Positions 5,870 to 12,416 of a DNA stretch of 16,402 nucleotides are shown here, piece by piece. The notes beneath the pieces are model-generated. The model made no database searches. It saw only the letters and a program-made list of their open reading frames with translations, and was not told the origin of the DNA. Numbering within the stretch: the stretch's first letter is position 1; each line of letters opens with the position of its first letter. A program made the position numbers and the translations under genes. Source of the stretch: Thermoproteati archaeon (GTDB taxonomy: Archaea; Thermoproteota; Thermoprotei_A; Marsarchaeales; UBA168); contig JAGDXH010000064.1 in the NCBI GenBank assembly GCA_023256295.1, positions 1 through 16,402 on the forward strand. The letters are read 5' to 3'.

Positions 5870-6898
5870 AGAGTATCGGCTTGGGATCCGAATCACAGCC
5901 TTTCCGATTATGCGCCCAGCTTCCATGTCCGCGTGGGCCTGCGCCGCTTCTTCGAGGTCGTACTCTCTGGTTATGAGCGGGGTTAGCTTCCTGGCTCTGA
6001 CATGTTCCAGCACGCTTTGAAGTTCTGCCTTTGTGCCGCCATAGACCCCCAGTACAGTCAGCTGGCGAGAGTAAAGGTCTCTGAGGTCAACTTTGGTTTC
6101 CCTTCCAGCAGTTGTCCCAGGCAGCACTATCCTTCCAGTGGCCGATATTGACTTGATGGTTTGTTGCCAAGTCGCAGAACCGACGCTGTCAAATACCACG
6201 TCTGCTCCCTTGCCTCTTGTGGTCGTCATGACGTGACTTGGAACTTCCTCCTTTGTGTAAATTATGACCTCGTCTGCCCCGGCTTTAAACGCAGCCTCGG
6301 CCTTCTGGTCATTGGATGCGGTTGCGATCACCGTTGCACCGATGAGCTTCGCGATTTGTACTGCCGCGTTTCCCAATCCGCCTGCTGCTCCCCATATCAA
6401 TGCCGTTTCACCTGGTTTAAGAGCGGCCCTAGACACCAAGCCGTGCCAGGCAGTCATGAAAGTCACTGGGACGGCCGAAGCTACCTTTGGGTCAATGCCG
6501 TTCAGCTCAATCAAGTTATATGTGGGCACCGAGATGAGCTGGGCGTAAGTACCATCTGTCTGATTTCCGAGCAGGGCTCTGTTTTCGCATTGATCTTCCC
6601 GGCCTGAAGTGCAGAAGCGGCACGTGCGATCTACCAGCAGCGGATAAAGGACAACGGGAACTCCTGGTTTGACGTCCGCTTCATCAGGAACCTCTTTTAT
6701 GACCCCCGAACCGTCTGCTCCCAGTATGCGCGGAAGAGTGATCCTAAAGGCCCCCGAACGGACCCATATGTCAACGTGATTTACGGAGGCATAGCGCAGA
6801 CTCACGAGTGCTTCTCCTGATTTCAGCCTTGGATTTTCTGCTTCGGTCACCTCGATCTTTTCTGGTCCTCCTTGTTCCCGAATGAGAGCAGCAATCAT
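5837..6898 (-). CDS. Zinc-poor MDR oxidoreductase (alcohol dehydrogenase / quinone reductase-like)
   Basis: A 353-residue medium-chain dehydrogenase/reductase using NAD(P)H. An N-terminal GroES-like catalytic domain (about 1-130) is followed by a Rossmann domain with GAAGGLGNAAVQIAK (about 170-185). The catalytic-zinc ligands of classical ADHs are absent: ASVNHVDIW has Asn40 in place of Cys, and LGADGSG has Ala-Asp in place of His-Glu. In the structural-zinc lobe three cysteines remain (C93, C96, C104) and the first is Asp90. This is the pattern of the quinone oxidoreductase and enoyl-reductase-like branch. The substrate is unknown. ATG 6898 is preceded by a weak TATA-like GTTTAC about 24 bp upstream. 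Family homology ends at GKAVIRI; the last 15 residues run into the overlap with the convergent hypothetical gene. Confidence 0.85.
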   Translation of the reverse strand: MIAALIREQGGPEKIEVTEAENPRLKSGEALVSLRYASVNHVDIWVRSGAFRITLPRILGADGSGVIKEVPDEADVKPGVPVVLYPLLVDRTCRFCTSGREDQCENRALLGNQTDGTYAQLISVPTYNLIELNGIDPKVASAVPVTFMTAWHGLVSRAALKPGETALIWGAAGGLGNAAVQIAKLIGATVIATASNDQKAEAAFKAGADEVIIYTKEEVPSHVMTTTRGKGADVVFDSVGSATWQQTIKSISATGRIVLPGTTAGRETKVDLRDLYSRQLTVLGVYGGTKAELQSVLEHVRARKLTPLITREYDLEEAAQAHADMEAGRIIGKAVIRIPSRYSSKSPFFSCIG

Positions 6899-6941
6899 GG
6901 ATCTTTTCTCGGGCCCGCGTAAACGGTTTTTGCATGGTCAA

Positions 6942-6949
6942 ACTTATTT
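6942..6949 (+). promoter_or_regulatory. TATA-like box for tRNA-Lys
   Basis: ACTTATTT, centred about 24 bp before the tRNA 5' end at 6969, in the gap between the oxidoreductase start and the tRNA. Confidence 0.5.
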
Positions 6950-6968
6950 GCTTGTTCGCACTATTGTC

Positions 6969-7056
6969 GGGCTCGTAGCTCAGCATGGAAGAGCGCCGGA
7001 CTTTTAGCTGTTTGGAAGAAATCCGTTGGCCGCGGGTTCAAATCCCGCCGAGCCCG
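6969..7056 (+). tRNA. tRNA-Lys(TTT) with 14-nt intron
   Basis: Acceptor stem GGGCTCG/CGAGCCC with discriminator G at 7056. The D arm is GCTC-AGCATGGAA-GAGC. The anticodon stem is CCGGA/TCCGT, with one C-T mismatch at its base. After removal of 7007-7020 the loop reads CTTTTAA, giving anticodon TTT. The T arm is GCGGG-TTCAAAT-CCCGC. No CCA is encoded. The spliced sequence resembles standard archaeal tRNA-Lys, supporting both identity and intron position. Confidence 0.93.
7007..7020 (+). other. Archaeal tRNA intron (tRNA-Lys, position 37/38)
   Basis: The central helix CTTT/GAAG has three Watson-Crick pairs and one T-G pair. It is flanked by 3-nt bulges TAG and AAA. The inner helix is almost absent (a single C-G pair closing TGTTT), so this is a relaxed bulge-helix-bulge. 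Cutting within the bulges removes 14 nt and leaves a correct 7-base loop. Confidence 0.78.
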
Positions 7057-7117
7057 CTCAAGCGCGGCTACCTGGGTGTGTTAGGGGAGCTTTTCGCTCA
7101 GCTGAGGCAGGGAAAGG

Positions 7118-7125
7118 CTAATTAG
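7118..7125 (+). promoter_or_regulatory. TATA-like box for S8e
   Basis: CTAATTAG, a palindrome, centred about 22 bp before ATG 7144 but only about 10 bp before the longer-frame GTG 7132. The spacing favours the ATG as the start. Confidence 0.45.
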
Positions 7126-7143
7126 CAGCGTGTGACTTTCCTT

Positions 7144-7542
7144 ATGAGTTATTACCAAGGGCCTGACAGAAGAAAGCCAAGCGGAGGTTTGAAGGGCAGA
7201 CAGAGAAAGAAGAGATCCTACGAGCTGCAGAGACCATTTCATCCATGCGTTGCGCTAGCTGAGAAGGAGGTATTTGAAGTGGAGAGGGTAAGGGGCGGCA
7301 ATCACAAGGTAAGGGCTAAGTCTGTCAGTTACGTAAATGCATATGACTCCTCCGATGGCTCCATAAAGAGATTGAAAATCTTGAGCGTGGAGAAGACGCC
7401 TTCGCATACTGAATATGCCAGGTCCAACATAATCACCAAAGGAAGTTACGTGCGGACCGAGGCTGGGCTTGTGGTTGTGACTTCAAGGGTTGGGCAGCAC
7501 GGGACAGTAAACGGAAGGCTGTTGCGCGAAAGCTCCGCGTGA
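7144..7542 (+). CDS. rps8e: Ribosomal protein S8e
   Basis: A 132-residue protein of the archaeal/eukaryotic small ribosomal subunit that binds 16S rRNA. The N-terminus YYQGPDRRKPSGG followed by the basic stretch KGRQRKKRSYELQRP is the family signature. RGGNHKVRAKSVSYVNAYD, SNIITKGSYVRTEAG and VTSRVGQHGTVNGRLL follow in the expected order, and the length fits archaeal S8e. The frame extends upstream to GTG 7132, but ATG 7144 agrees better with the family N-terminus and the TATA-like box. It is followed by srp19 and gar1; this S8e-SRP19-Gar1 neighbourhood is known from many archaea. A separate TATA-like box before srp19 suggests two transcripts. Confidence 0.94.
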   Translation: MSYYQGPDRRKPSGGLKGRQRKKRSYELQRPFHPCVALAEKEVFEVERVRGGNHKVRAKSVSYVNAYDSSDGSIKRLKILSVEKTPSHTEYARSNIITKGSYVRTEAGLVVVTSRVGQHGTVNGRLLRESSA

Positions 7543-7551
7543 CGCGAATCC

Positions 7552-7558
7552 TTTTTAG
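7552..7558 (+). promoter_or_regulatory. TATA-like box for srp19 / T run after S8e
   Basis: TTTTTAG, centred about 27 bp before the GTG start at 7582, which fits a leaderless transcript. The same T run lies 9 bp after the S8e stop and could end that transcript. Confidence 0.45.
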
Positions 7559-7581
7559 CGGGGTTTGAAACACACCCAGAA

Positions 7582-7857
7582 GTGACCGATTTCAGGGTGT
7601 GGCCAGTCTACCTCGATGTCTCAAAAAGTCGTTCGCAGGGTAGGAAGCTGGCAGTTTCCATGTGCGTGAAGAAACCCACGGCCCAGGAGTTGCTGGAGGC
7701 GGCCGTGCACTTAGGCCTTAGGGCGAGGCTCGAGGCTGCCAAGTACCCTCGCGACTTCTATACGGAAGGGAGGATAGCTGTTGAATGGGATGGAAAGAAG
7801 TCCCAGTTGTTGAAAAAGATAGGGGTTCAGGTCAAGAAAAGGAGAGGAGGTTCTTGA
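7582..7857 (+). CDS. srp19: Signal recognition particle protein SRP19
   Basis: Binds the helix 6/8 end of SRP RNA and prepares it for SRP54, in the particle that targets membrane and secreted proteins. 91 residues, the usual archaeal size. VWPVYLDVSKSRSQGRKL is the family's RNA-binding N-terminal motif, followed by KPTAQELLEAAVHLGL and a basic C-terminal tail (QVKKRRGG). GTG 7582 places this motif right at the N-terminus and has a TATA-like box about 27 bp upstream. Its TGA stop overlaps the TTG start of gar1, so the two are translationally coupled. Confidence 0.93.
   Translation: MTDFRVWPVYLDVSKSRSQGRKLAVSMCVKKPTAQELLEAAVHLGLRARLEAAKYPRDFYTEGRIAVEWDGKKSQLLKKIGVQVKKRRGGS
7841..7850 (+). promoter_or_regulatory. 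Shine-Dalgarno site setting the gar1 start
   Basis: GGAGAGGAGG lies inside the end of srp19, 3 bp before the TTG at 7854. It decides the gar1 start in favour of this TTG over the frame's earlier ATG at 7785, which would add 23 residues unlike Gar1. Confidence 0.65.
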
Positions 7858-8195
7858 GGCAAGCTAAGTTTCTTCACGTGACTCCGTCGGGTATGCTGGT
7901 CGCGGTTGCGAAGTCATTGCCAGGGACTGACCTTCTGGTGGCAGATTCCAGGGGAAACGTTATAGGGCCTGTGATTGACGTGTTCGGGCCGATCGCCGAG
8001 CCTTATCTTCTCATAAAACCGCAGAAGGGTTCCAGTGTTCCAGAGAGCGGTTCTTCGCTGTTCCTCTACAGAAGGTCTCGCGTCGGATCTCAAGATGACC
8101 TGCGCCAAACGCACGAGAGAAGCTTTGGAAGGCCAGGTGGGCGCCAAAAAGACTCCTCGCTTCGCGGCTTAGGTCCGGGAAGAGGCAGGAGGTGA
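7854..8195 (+). CDS. gar1: H/ACA RNP protein Gar1
   Basis: Subunit of the H/ACA guide RNP; it binds Cbf5 and helps substrate turnover in pseudouridylation of rRNA. Family motifs: KFLHVTPSGMLV at the N-terminus, then LLVADSRGNVIGPVIDVFGPIAEPYLLIKP, the six-stranded barrel core. From TTG 7854 it has 113 residues, slightly longer than typical archaeal Gar1. The excess is a C-terminal tail (FGRPGGRQKD, LRGLGPGRGRR) rich in Arg and Gly, which recalls the GAR domains of eukaryotic Gar1. The start overlaps the srp19 stop (TTGA) and follows a strong Shine-Dalgarno site. Its own TGA overlaps the start region of rlmE. Confidence 0.88.
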   Translation: MRQAKFLHVTPSGMLVAVAKSLPGTDLLVADSRGNVIGPVIDVFGPIAEPYLLIKPQKGSSVPESGSSLFLYRRSRVGSQDDLRQTHERSFGRPGGRQKDSSLRGLGPGRGRR

Positions 8196-8196
8196 T
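8187..8196 (+). promoter_or_regulatory. Ten-base Shine-Dalgarno match before rlmE
   Basis: AGGAGGTGAT is fully complementary to the usual archaeal 16S rRNA 3' end. It covers the gar1 stop and the first possible rlmE starts (GTG 8192, ATG 8195). By spacing, TTG 8201, 8 bp after GGAGG, would be best served. Confidence 0.6.
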
Positions 8197-8863
8197 GCTT
8201 TTGCCCTGGCAAAGAGGTCAAAACGACAAGTATTACAAACAGGCCAAGAGAATGGGTTACAGGTCGAGATCGGCATTAAAGTTGAAAGAAATAATGGAAC
8301 GCATGGGAGTCCGGACAGGCTCAAGGGTGCTGGATCTTGGATGCGCGCCCGGTGGGTGGTCGCAGGTGCTCATGGATGCCGTTGGTGAGAATGGAAAGGT
8401 CATCGGTCTTGACCTGGTGGATCCTAGGTTGTCTGGAGATAACTTCCAATTCGTGAAGGGGGACATGAGACAACTGCAGGACATCGGGAAGTTCTCTTCG
8501 ATCTTCTGCGACGCCTCGCCGAAGATGACGGGTGTTTCCTCAACAGATATGGCTAGGGCGGAGGAGCTTTGGGAAGCAGCTCTCAGTTGGTGCCGCTCAA
8601 GCCTAGAATCTGGTGGTACCTTGGTGATCAAGCTGTTTCAGTCCAAGGAGATGGAGGGTTTTTTGCCCTTACTTCGCTCATCTTTCGTCAAAGTCACGTT
8701 GATCAAACCAAGGTCTTCCAGAAAAGAAAGTAGAGAAATATATGCGGTTGCGTCGGGCTACTCCCTGCGATGTCCTCTTGGCAAGCGCGTCTTTGAGAAA
8801 GATCTTGGGATCCTTGTCGCCAGGGTTGAATCTGATCCCTTGACCGTCGAAGTGAGTGCCTGA
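8195..8863 (+). CDS. rlmE: rRNA 2'-O-ribose methyltransferase (RrmJ/FtsJ family)
   Basis: SAM-dependent 2'-O-methylation of 23S rRNA (U2552-type site in bacteria). GYRSRSALKLKEI gives catalytic Lys29, and VLDLGCAPGGWSQVL is the SAM motif. CDASPKMTG supplies the Asp, TLVIKLFQ the second Lys and RKESREIYAVA the Glu, so the K-D-K-E tetrad is complete. 222 residues from ATG 8195; GTG 8192 and TTG 8201 are alternatives, and the Shine-Dalgarno spacing favours TTG 8201. The family core ends near residue 190. A 30-odd-residue tail follows and lies opposite the end of trm1, giving a 186-bp convergent overlap. It is translationally coupled to gar1. Confidence 0.92.
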   Translation: MLLPWQRGQNDKYYKQAKRMGYRSRSALKLKEIMERMGVRTGSRVLDLGCAPGGWSQVLMDAVGENGKVIGLDLVDPRLSGDNFQFVKGDMRQLQDIGKFSSIFCDASPKMTGVSSTDMARAEELWEAALSWCRSSLESGGTLVIKLFQSKEMEGFLPLLRSSFVKVTLIKPRSSRKESREIYAVASGYSLRCPLGKRVFEKDLGILVARVESDPLTVEVSA

Positions 8864-9898
8864 AGCCTGGATGCCAGACTCCTTGAGTTTGCTTATCACC
8901 TCTGCCGTCTTGGGTATGTTACCTCCCAGAATTGAAGATAGTGTGTAGAAGAAGGGCAAACCATCAAGTTCCTTGCTGATGACACTCATCAAGCGCACCG
9001 ACCTTTCTGGACGACTGAAGGAGCTTGGTCTCTTCACGACGGCATCCAGAACCCTTCCAACAAACTCTCTCTCCCACATCTTACCTAACCAAAGGGGCCC
9101 TGCGACTTCTTCGCCAGCTGAGAGCGGTACCATGGGCTCTACCCCCCAGCGCCTCCGTCTGCTTTCCCTCGAATAAGCCAAGAAGCCCATGGCCAGACCC
9201 TCTTCTGGAATCGCATGAGCCTCCACCCTTACGAACGTCCTGATGTAGTGGTCTGCGTAAAACGAAAGCATCGGTCTGATGTGCATTCCTTGCAATCTTG
9301 CCCTGCGATAGATGTAAGAGATCAGCAGCCTAAGCGCCGTTTCGTGCGAGAATTCAGACCTAAGAGGAAGTGCACCGTACTTTTCAAGCGCAGCGGTTGG
9401 ATAGTGACCGCAGAGCGTGGCCAAGTCTGTGGCAGTGACGGCGAGAATCCCCCCAGCTTTGGTTGCCGCTAGACCGGCGTCGACGTAGGGAGCTGGACTT
9501 CCAAACGGATCTATGTCTACCAAGTCAAACCTGGAGTTTGGATTGCTGCTGGCATAGAGGAATTCCCTGGCGTCTGCTGATTGGAACAAGATGCGATCGG
9601 AGATACCGTTTCTTCTGGAGGACTCTAAAGCCAGATCAAGAGATGATGGCGCCAGATCGTTTGCCACCACATCTGCGCCTGCCATGGCATATCTTATGGC
9701 CCTGATCCCGACGCCAGTCATGGCATCCGCTACTCTGAGGCCCCTGGCGCCGAGGCTAATCAGCACGGCCAACGAGATGTCACGTGCAAGGTCCGAGTTC
9801 GCGTTGTAGAATGGAATACTGGATTTCTTGTTCGCATTGGTAGCTGGAGCTAGTAGCCAGGCTTCTCCCTCCTTTACCCATTTTGTTAGGGGTTCCAA
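8678..9898 (-). CDS. trm1: tRNA (guanine26-N2)-dimethyltransferase
   Basis: Makes N2,N2-dimethylguanosine at position 26 of tRNAs with SAM. Family signs: PFYNANSDLARDIS near the N-terminus, VADAMTGVGIRAIRYA (SAM motif I), DLVDIDPFGSPAPYVDAGL (catalytic DPFG region), LAVTATDLATLCGHYP and FYADHYIRTFVRVEA. 406 residues, some 25 more than typical archaeal Trm1. The core ends near THFDGQGIRF and the extra C-terminal residues are basic and aromatic, lying in the 186-bp overlap with rlmE. Start TTG 9898 overlaps the end of rnhB by 13 bp. No better in-frame start or clear Shine-Dalgarno site is visible, so translation probably depends on rnhB. It is last in the nop5-flpA-rnhB-trm1 operon. Confidence 0.93.
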   Translation of the reverse strand: MEPLTKWVKEGEAWLLAPATNANKKSSIPFYNANSDLARDISLAVLISLGARGLRVADAMTGVGIRAIRYAMAGADVVANDLAPSSLDLALESSRRNGISDRILFQSADAREFLYASSNPNSRFDLVDIDPFGSPAPYVDAGLAATKAGGILAVTATDLATLCGHYPTAALEKYGALPLRSEFSHETALRLLISYIYRRARLQGMHIRPMLSFYADHYIRTFVRVEAHAIPEEGLAMGFLAYSRESRRRRWGVEPMVPLSAGEEVAGPLWLGKMWEREFVGRVLDAVVKRPSSFSRPERSVRLMSVISKELDGLPFFYTLSSILGGNIPKTAEVISKLKESGIQASGTHFDGQGIRFNPGDKDPKIFLKDALAKRTSQGVARRNRIYFSTFFSGRPWFDQRDFDER

Positions 9899-10512
9899 AG
9901 GACTGGTCCCTCACCGAACTTGTGCCTTCCTCCAACCCTCCAGCTTTTCCTGACAAAGGCGGGTGTGCGTCCTACAGCTTTCAAGAAACAAACTGTGTTA
10001 GGATCTGAGGGATAGCCCGATCCTGCTCCTGGTATGGTTCCCACGAGTTCATCCCGCATGTGTTTAGCGACTACAGATGCCGCAGACGCAAGCGGACAAT
10101 CTCTATCAGCCGAATGCCTCGCGTAGATGTTCGCGATACCTGAAAGAGATCTTATCTTTTCTGCGAACTTCATCTCGTCTGCGAGTGCGTCAACGCAGGC
10201 CTCATCGGCGCCTGCCATGGCTAGAAGCTCTGCCATGGCCTCGGCTTCAAGCTCATTCAGGCCTAGTCCCGTGGGCCTTACCCAGCGGTCAATCACAAAA
10301 GGAGGGATGACAATTGCGGTGACGAGCGCCACCTTTGGTATCGCTTTAGCGAGGCGTGATCTGGATTTGCGCGATAGAAGCTTTGAGTCCTTGACGCCAA
10401 GTTTTGTCAAGATTGTTTCCGTTTCTTGGCTTCCAGCTACGAGTGCTATGACCATGGGTCCTATCACGGGCCCTCTGCCTGCCTCATCAACGCCTGCCCT
10501 CAACCCAACCAT
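9886..10512 (-). CDS. rnhB: Ribonuclease HII
   Basis: Cuts the RNA strand of RNA-DNA hybrids and removes ribonucleotides from DNA. 208 residues, as expected. AGVDEAGRGPVIGPMVIA carries the Asp-Glu pair and the GRG motif, VKDSKLLSR follows, CVDALADE supplies the third acid, and HSADRDCPLASAASVVAKHMRD the fourth, completing the DEDD site. The ATG at 10512 overlaps the fibrillarin stop by 13 bp, and its end overlaps the trm1 start by 13 bp. Its place between a guide-RNP gene and a tRNA methyltransferase suggests shared expression rather than shared function. Confidence 0.94.
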   Translation of the reverse strand: MVGLRAGVDEAGRGPVIGPMVIALVAGSQETETILTKLGVKDSKLLSRKSRSRLAKAIPKVALVTAIVIPPFVIDRWVRPTGLGLNELEAEAMAELLAMAGADEACVDALADEMKFAEKIRSLSGIANIYARHSADRDCPLASAASVVAKHMRDELVGTIPGAGSGYPSDPNTVCFLKAVGRTPAFVRKSWRVGGRHKFGEGPVLWNP

Positions 10513-11258
10513 CTGGCGTAGAACATCATGTGATCCCTTTCGAAAGGATCTAGCTCCCTTTCCAGCAGCACCTTGAATCCTTTTTTTTCGATGACTTCTC
10601 TTTCACCTTTGTAGATCAGCCTTGGGTCGGCGGTGACGTCAATGCTCCGTGCCTTGATCGCTATCATTCCCAAGCCATCTCTCTTGAGGTAGTAGCGCGC
10701 GTTTTCGACGAAGAGCTCGGCCTGGTTAGGCTGGGCCACGTCGCAGTAAAGGTAGTCTGAGGCGTAGACTTTGCCAGCGTAGGTAAAAGGTGCCCTGGCG
10801 TCTGCGAGTATTGGAGCCACGTTTTTTCTGTTCCTCGCCAGCTCGAGCAGGTCTACCATGGCCCTTGGAGATATCTCGATCGCGTAGACCATCCCGTTTT
10901 CTCCTACCATATCTGAAACATGACTGACCGTTGTTCCTTGGGCTGCGCCCAAGTAAAGGACCTTCGACGATGGGCGTGCAAAATCGCCCCGGAAACCCTT
11001 TGTTATGAAGGCGGAAAGCTTGCTGCGGTATGGAGACCAGAGTCTGTACTCCTTTCCGTCGAAGTGAATCAAGGGTTCTCCGTACACGCTCTTTCCCCTT
11101 GCCAAATTGAGCGTTGCCAGTTCAGAGCGCGTCTTGGGCCCCTCCCTCAGCCTCACCCTGTAAACGTTCTCCATATCCTCCAATGGAGATACTGAAAGTA
11201 CCTGAAAGGAGGGGACGGCCCCCTTCAAACCCCTCACCTGCGCCCCTTCTTTCTCCAT
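10500..11258 (-). CDS. flpA: Fibrillarin, C/D RNP 2'-O-methyltransferase
   Basis: Catalytic subunit of C/D-box guide RNPs, 2'-O-methylating rRNA and tRNA with SAM. WSPYRSKLSAFI, the SAM motif VLYLGAAQGTTVSHVSD, YCDVAQPNQAELF, IAIKARSIDVT and FERDHMMFY give the Lys-Asp-Lys-His tetrad and the Nop5-binding face. SAM motif I has Gln where most archaeal members have Ser (GAASGTT). From ATG 11258 it has 252 residues, about 20 more than usual. The extra N-terminal residues overlap the nop5 end by 25 bp. GTG 11237, whose GTGA overlaps the nop5 stop, would give 245 residues and is a credible alternative. Partner gene nop5 is directly upstream, as in many archaea. Confidence 0.94.
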   Translation of the reverse strand: MEKEGAQVRGLKGAVPSFQVLSVSPLEDMENVYRVRLREGPKTRSELATLNLARGKSVYGEPLIHFDGKEYRLWSPYRSKLSAFITKGFRGDFARPSSKVLYLGAAQGTTVSHVSDMVGENGMVYAIEISPRAMVDLLELARNRKNVAPILADARAPFTYAGKVYASDYLYCDVAQPNQAELFVENARYYLKRDGLGMIAIKARSIDVTADPRLIYKGEREVIEKKGFKVLLERELDPFERDHMMFYARWLG

Positions 11259-12385
11259 GTGGGCCTTTGCTGGGGCTTCCTTGGGGGTGGTGGAGATGAG
11301 GAGATCTTTTTGATCTTCTCGTCCAGATCCCGCTTGATGCTGGGCTCAAGCCGGCCCGCGCCAAAAGCGTCGATGCGGGCAGCTAGGGCTATCTTCGCTG
11401 CCACTGCTCTTGCCAGCTTCCCCCTTTGCCAGCGAGGAGCTGAGTGAATGGCTGGATGCTGAAATATGACTCCATGCTTTGGGGGCTTGGCACCCGTTTT
11501 CATGGCTCTGAAGAGGGCTTTTTCAGCTCCAAGCACCTGTATCGTGCTTGATGGCATTCTGGCTAGGCGGTCCAAGCCTCCGGCAAGAGATATGAGCCGA
11601 GCACCAAGGGGAGCTCCCACGAGTTCGGTTAGGTTTGGAGCAGCATCTTTCATAGCCTTTTCCACGTAGCTATCGAGTTCCTCCCTGACCTCGTACATCT
11701 GAAGGAGGGCATCTGAAAGTTGCTTGAGAGGCAGCCATGATTCCCTGTTCCAGTGAGCTCCCATGGAGCTGACTGCAGCTTTGGCAACGCTCTTGCCTCC
11801 CTTGAGGCCCTTGACGGCGTCCTCTGTCAAATCTTCCCTGAGCCCCGCGCTTGCTATCTTGAGGTAGCTCTTCACGTCTGGTACGAGTTCTTGAAGCTCC
11901 GGAAAATGCACCCCATACCATTCCTTTGCTCTTGTGGAAAGTAGGTTGAGTGCTTGATCTAGGTCATCTATGGCTCTGATACCTTCTGCTGCCAACAAGT
12001 CCTTCCTCTCGGAGCTGGCCGATATGCCAGCCATGCTTTCCTGCGCGGAGAACTCAGCTGTCCTTTTTCTGTATTCTTCCGAGGGAATGCCTAGGGCGGC
12101 TGCCAGTAGTTCCTCCCTGAGTACTGTCCTGTATTCTTCAGGACTGGCCAGCTTTGCAGGGATCCTGCCGCTCAGAGCTTTTAGTACTTCTTCTGAGAAA
12201 ACCGTCACGTCCCCTCTTCCAGTCAGGGCTGCCAGCACGTCCTCTGCCTGTTGGGGCAGCCTGCCTCCTGACAGATCAGATAGCACCTGTTTCGCCTCTT
12301 CTTTGCTCAGAGTTCTCGAGTAAAGGGTTGATAAACTGTCGTCTAGCGCGACTAGGCCGGCTGGCGTGATCAAAAGGTAGGGCAT
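11234..12385 (-). CDS. nop5: C/D RNP scaffold protein Nop5 (Nop56/58)
   Basis: Scaffold of the archaeal C/D guide RNP. It binds L7Ae-C/D RNA through its NOP domain, fibrillarin through its N-terminal domain, and dimerises by a coiled coil. 383 residues: a divergent N-terminal domain (about 1-115), EWYGVHFPELQELVPD (about 160), a helical coiled-coil region, then the NOP domain with APNLTELVGAPLGARLISLAGGLDRLA and VLGAEKALFRAM through HPAIHSAPRWQRGKLARAVAAKIALAARID. The tail is Pro-rich then Lys/Arg-rich, typical of the family. ATG 12385 has a TATA box about 23 bp upstream. It opens the nop5-flpA-rnhB-trm1 operon. Confidence 0.95.
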   Translation of the reverse strand: MPYLLITPAGLVALDDSLSTLYSRTLSKEEAKQVLSDLSGGRLPQQAEDVLAALTGRGDVTVFSEEVLKALSGRIPAKLASPEEYRTVLREELLAAALGIPSEEYRKRTAEFSAQESMAGISASSERKDLLAAEGIRAIDDLDQALNLLSTRAKEWYGVHFPELQELVPDVKSYLKIASAGLREDLTEDAVKGLKGGKSVAKAAVSSMGAHWNRESWLPLKQLSDALLQMYEVREELDSYVEKAMKDAAPNLTELVGAPLGARLISLAGGLDRLARMPSSTIQVLGAEKALFRAMKTGAKPPKHGVIFQHPAIHSAPRWQRGKLARAVAAKIALAARIDAFGAGRLEPSIKRDLDEKIKKISSSPPPPRKPQQRPTWRKKGRR

Positions 12386-12403
12386 AATCCGCTAGCTGGG
12401 TAT

Positions 12404-12411
12404 CTTAAAAG
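12404..12411 (-). promoter_or_regulatory. TATA box for nop5 operon
   Basis: The minus strand reads CTTTTAAGA around 12403-12411, centred about 23 bp upstream of the nop5 ATG. It lies in the 31-bp gap after the uridine phosphorylase stop. Confidence 0.55.
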
Positions 12412-12416
12412 GATCT

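Noticed and set aside
7057..7117. GAGC/GCTC hairpin between tRNA-Lys and S8e, considered as a riboswitch or leader
   Set aside because: The stem is only four pairs and lies upstream of the S8e TATA-like box, so it would not be in the mRNA.
7785..7853. Gar1 start at ATG 7785 inside srp19
   Set aside because: The added 23 residues are out-of-frame srp19 sequence. A strong Shine-Dalgarno site directly precedes TTG 7854, where Gar1 homology begins.
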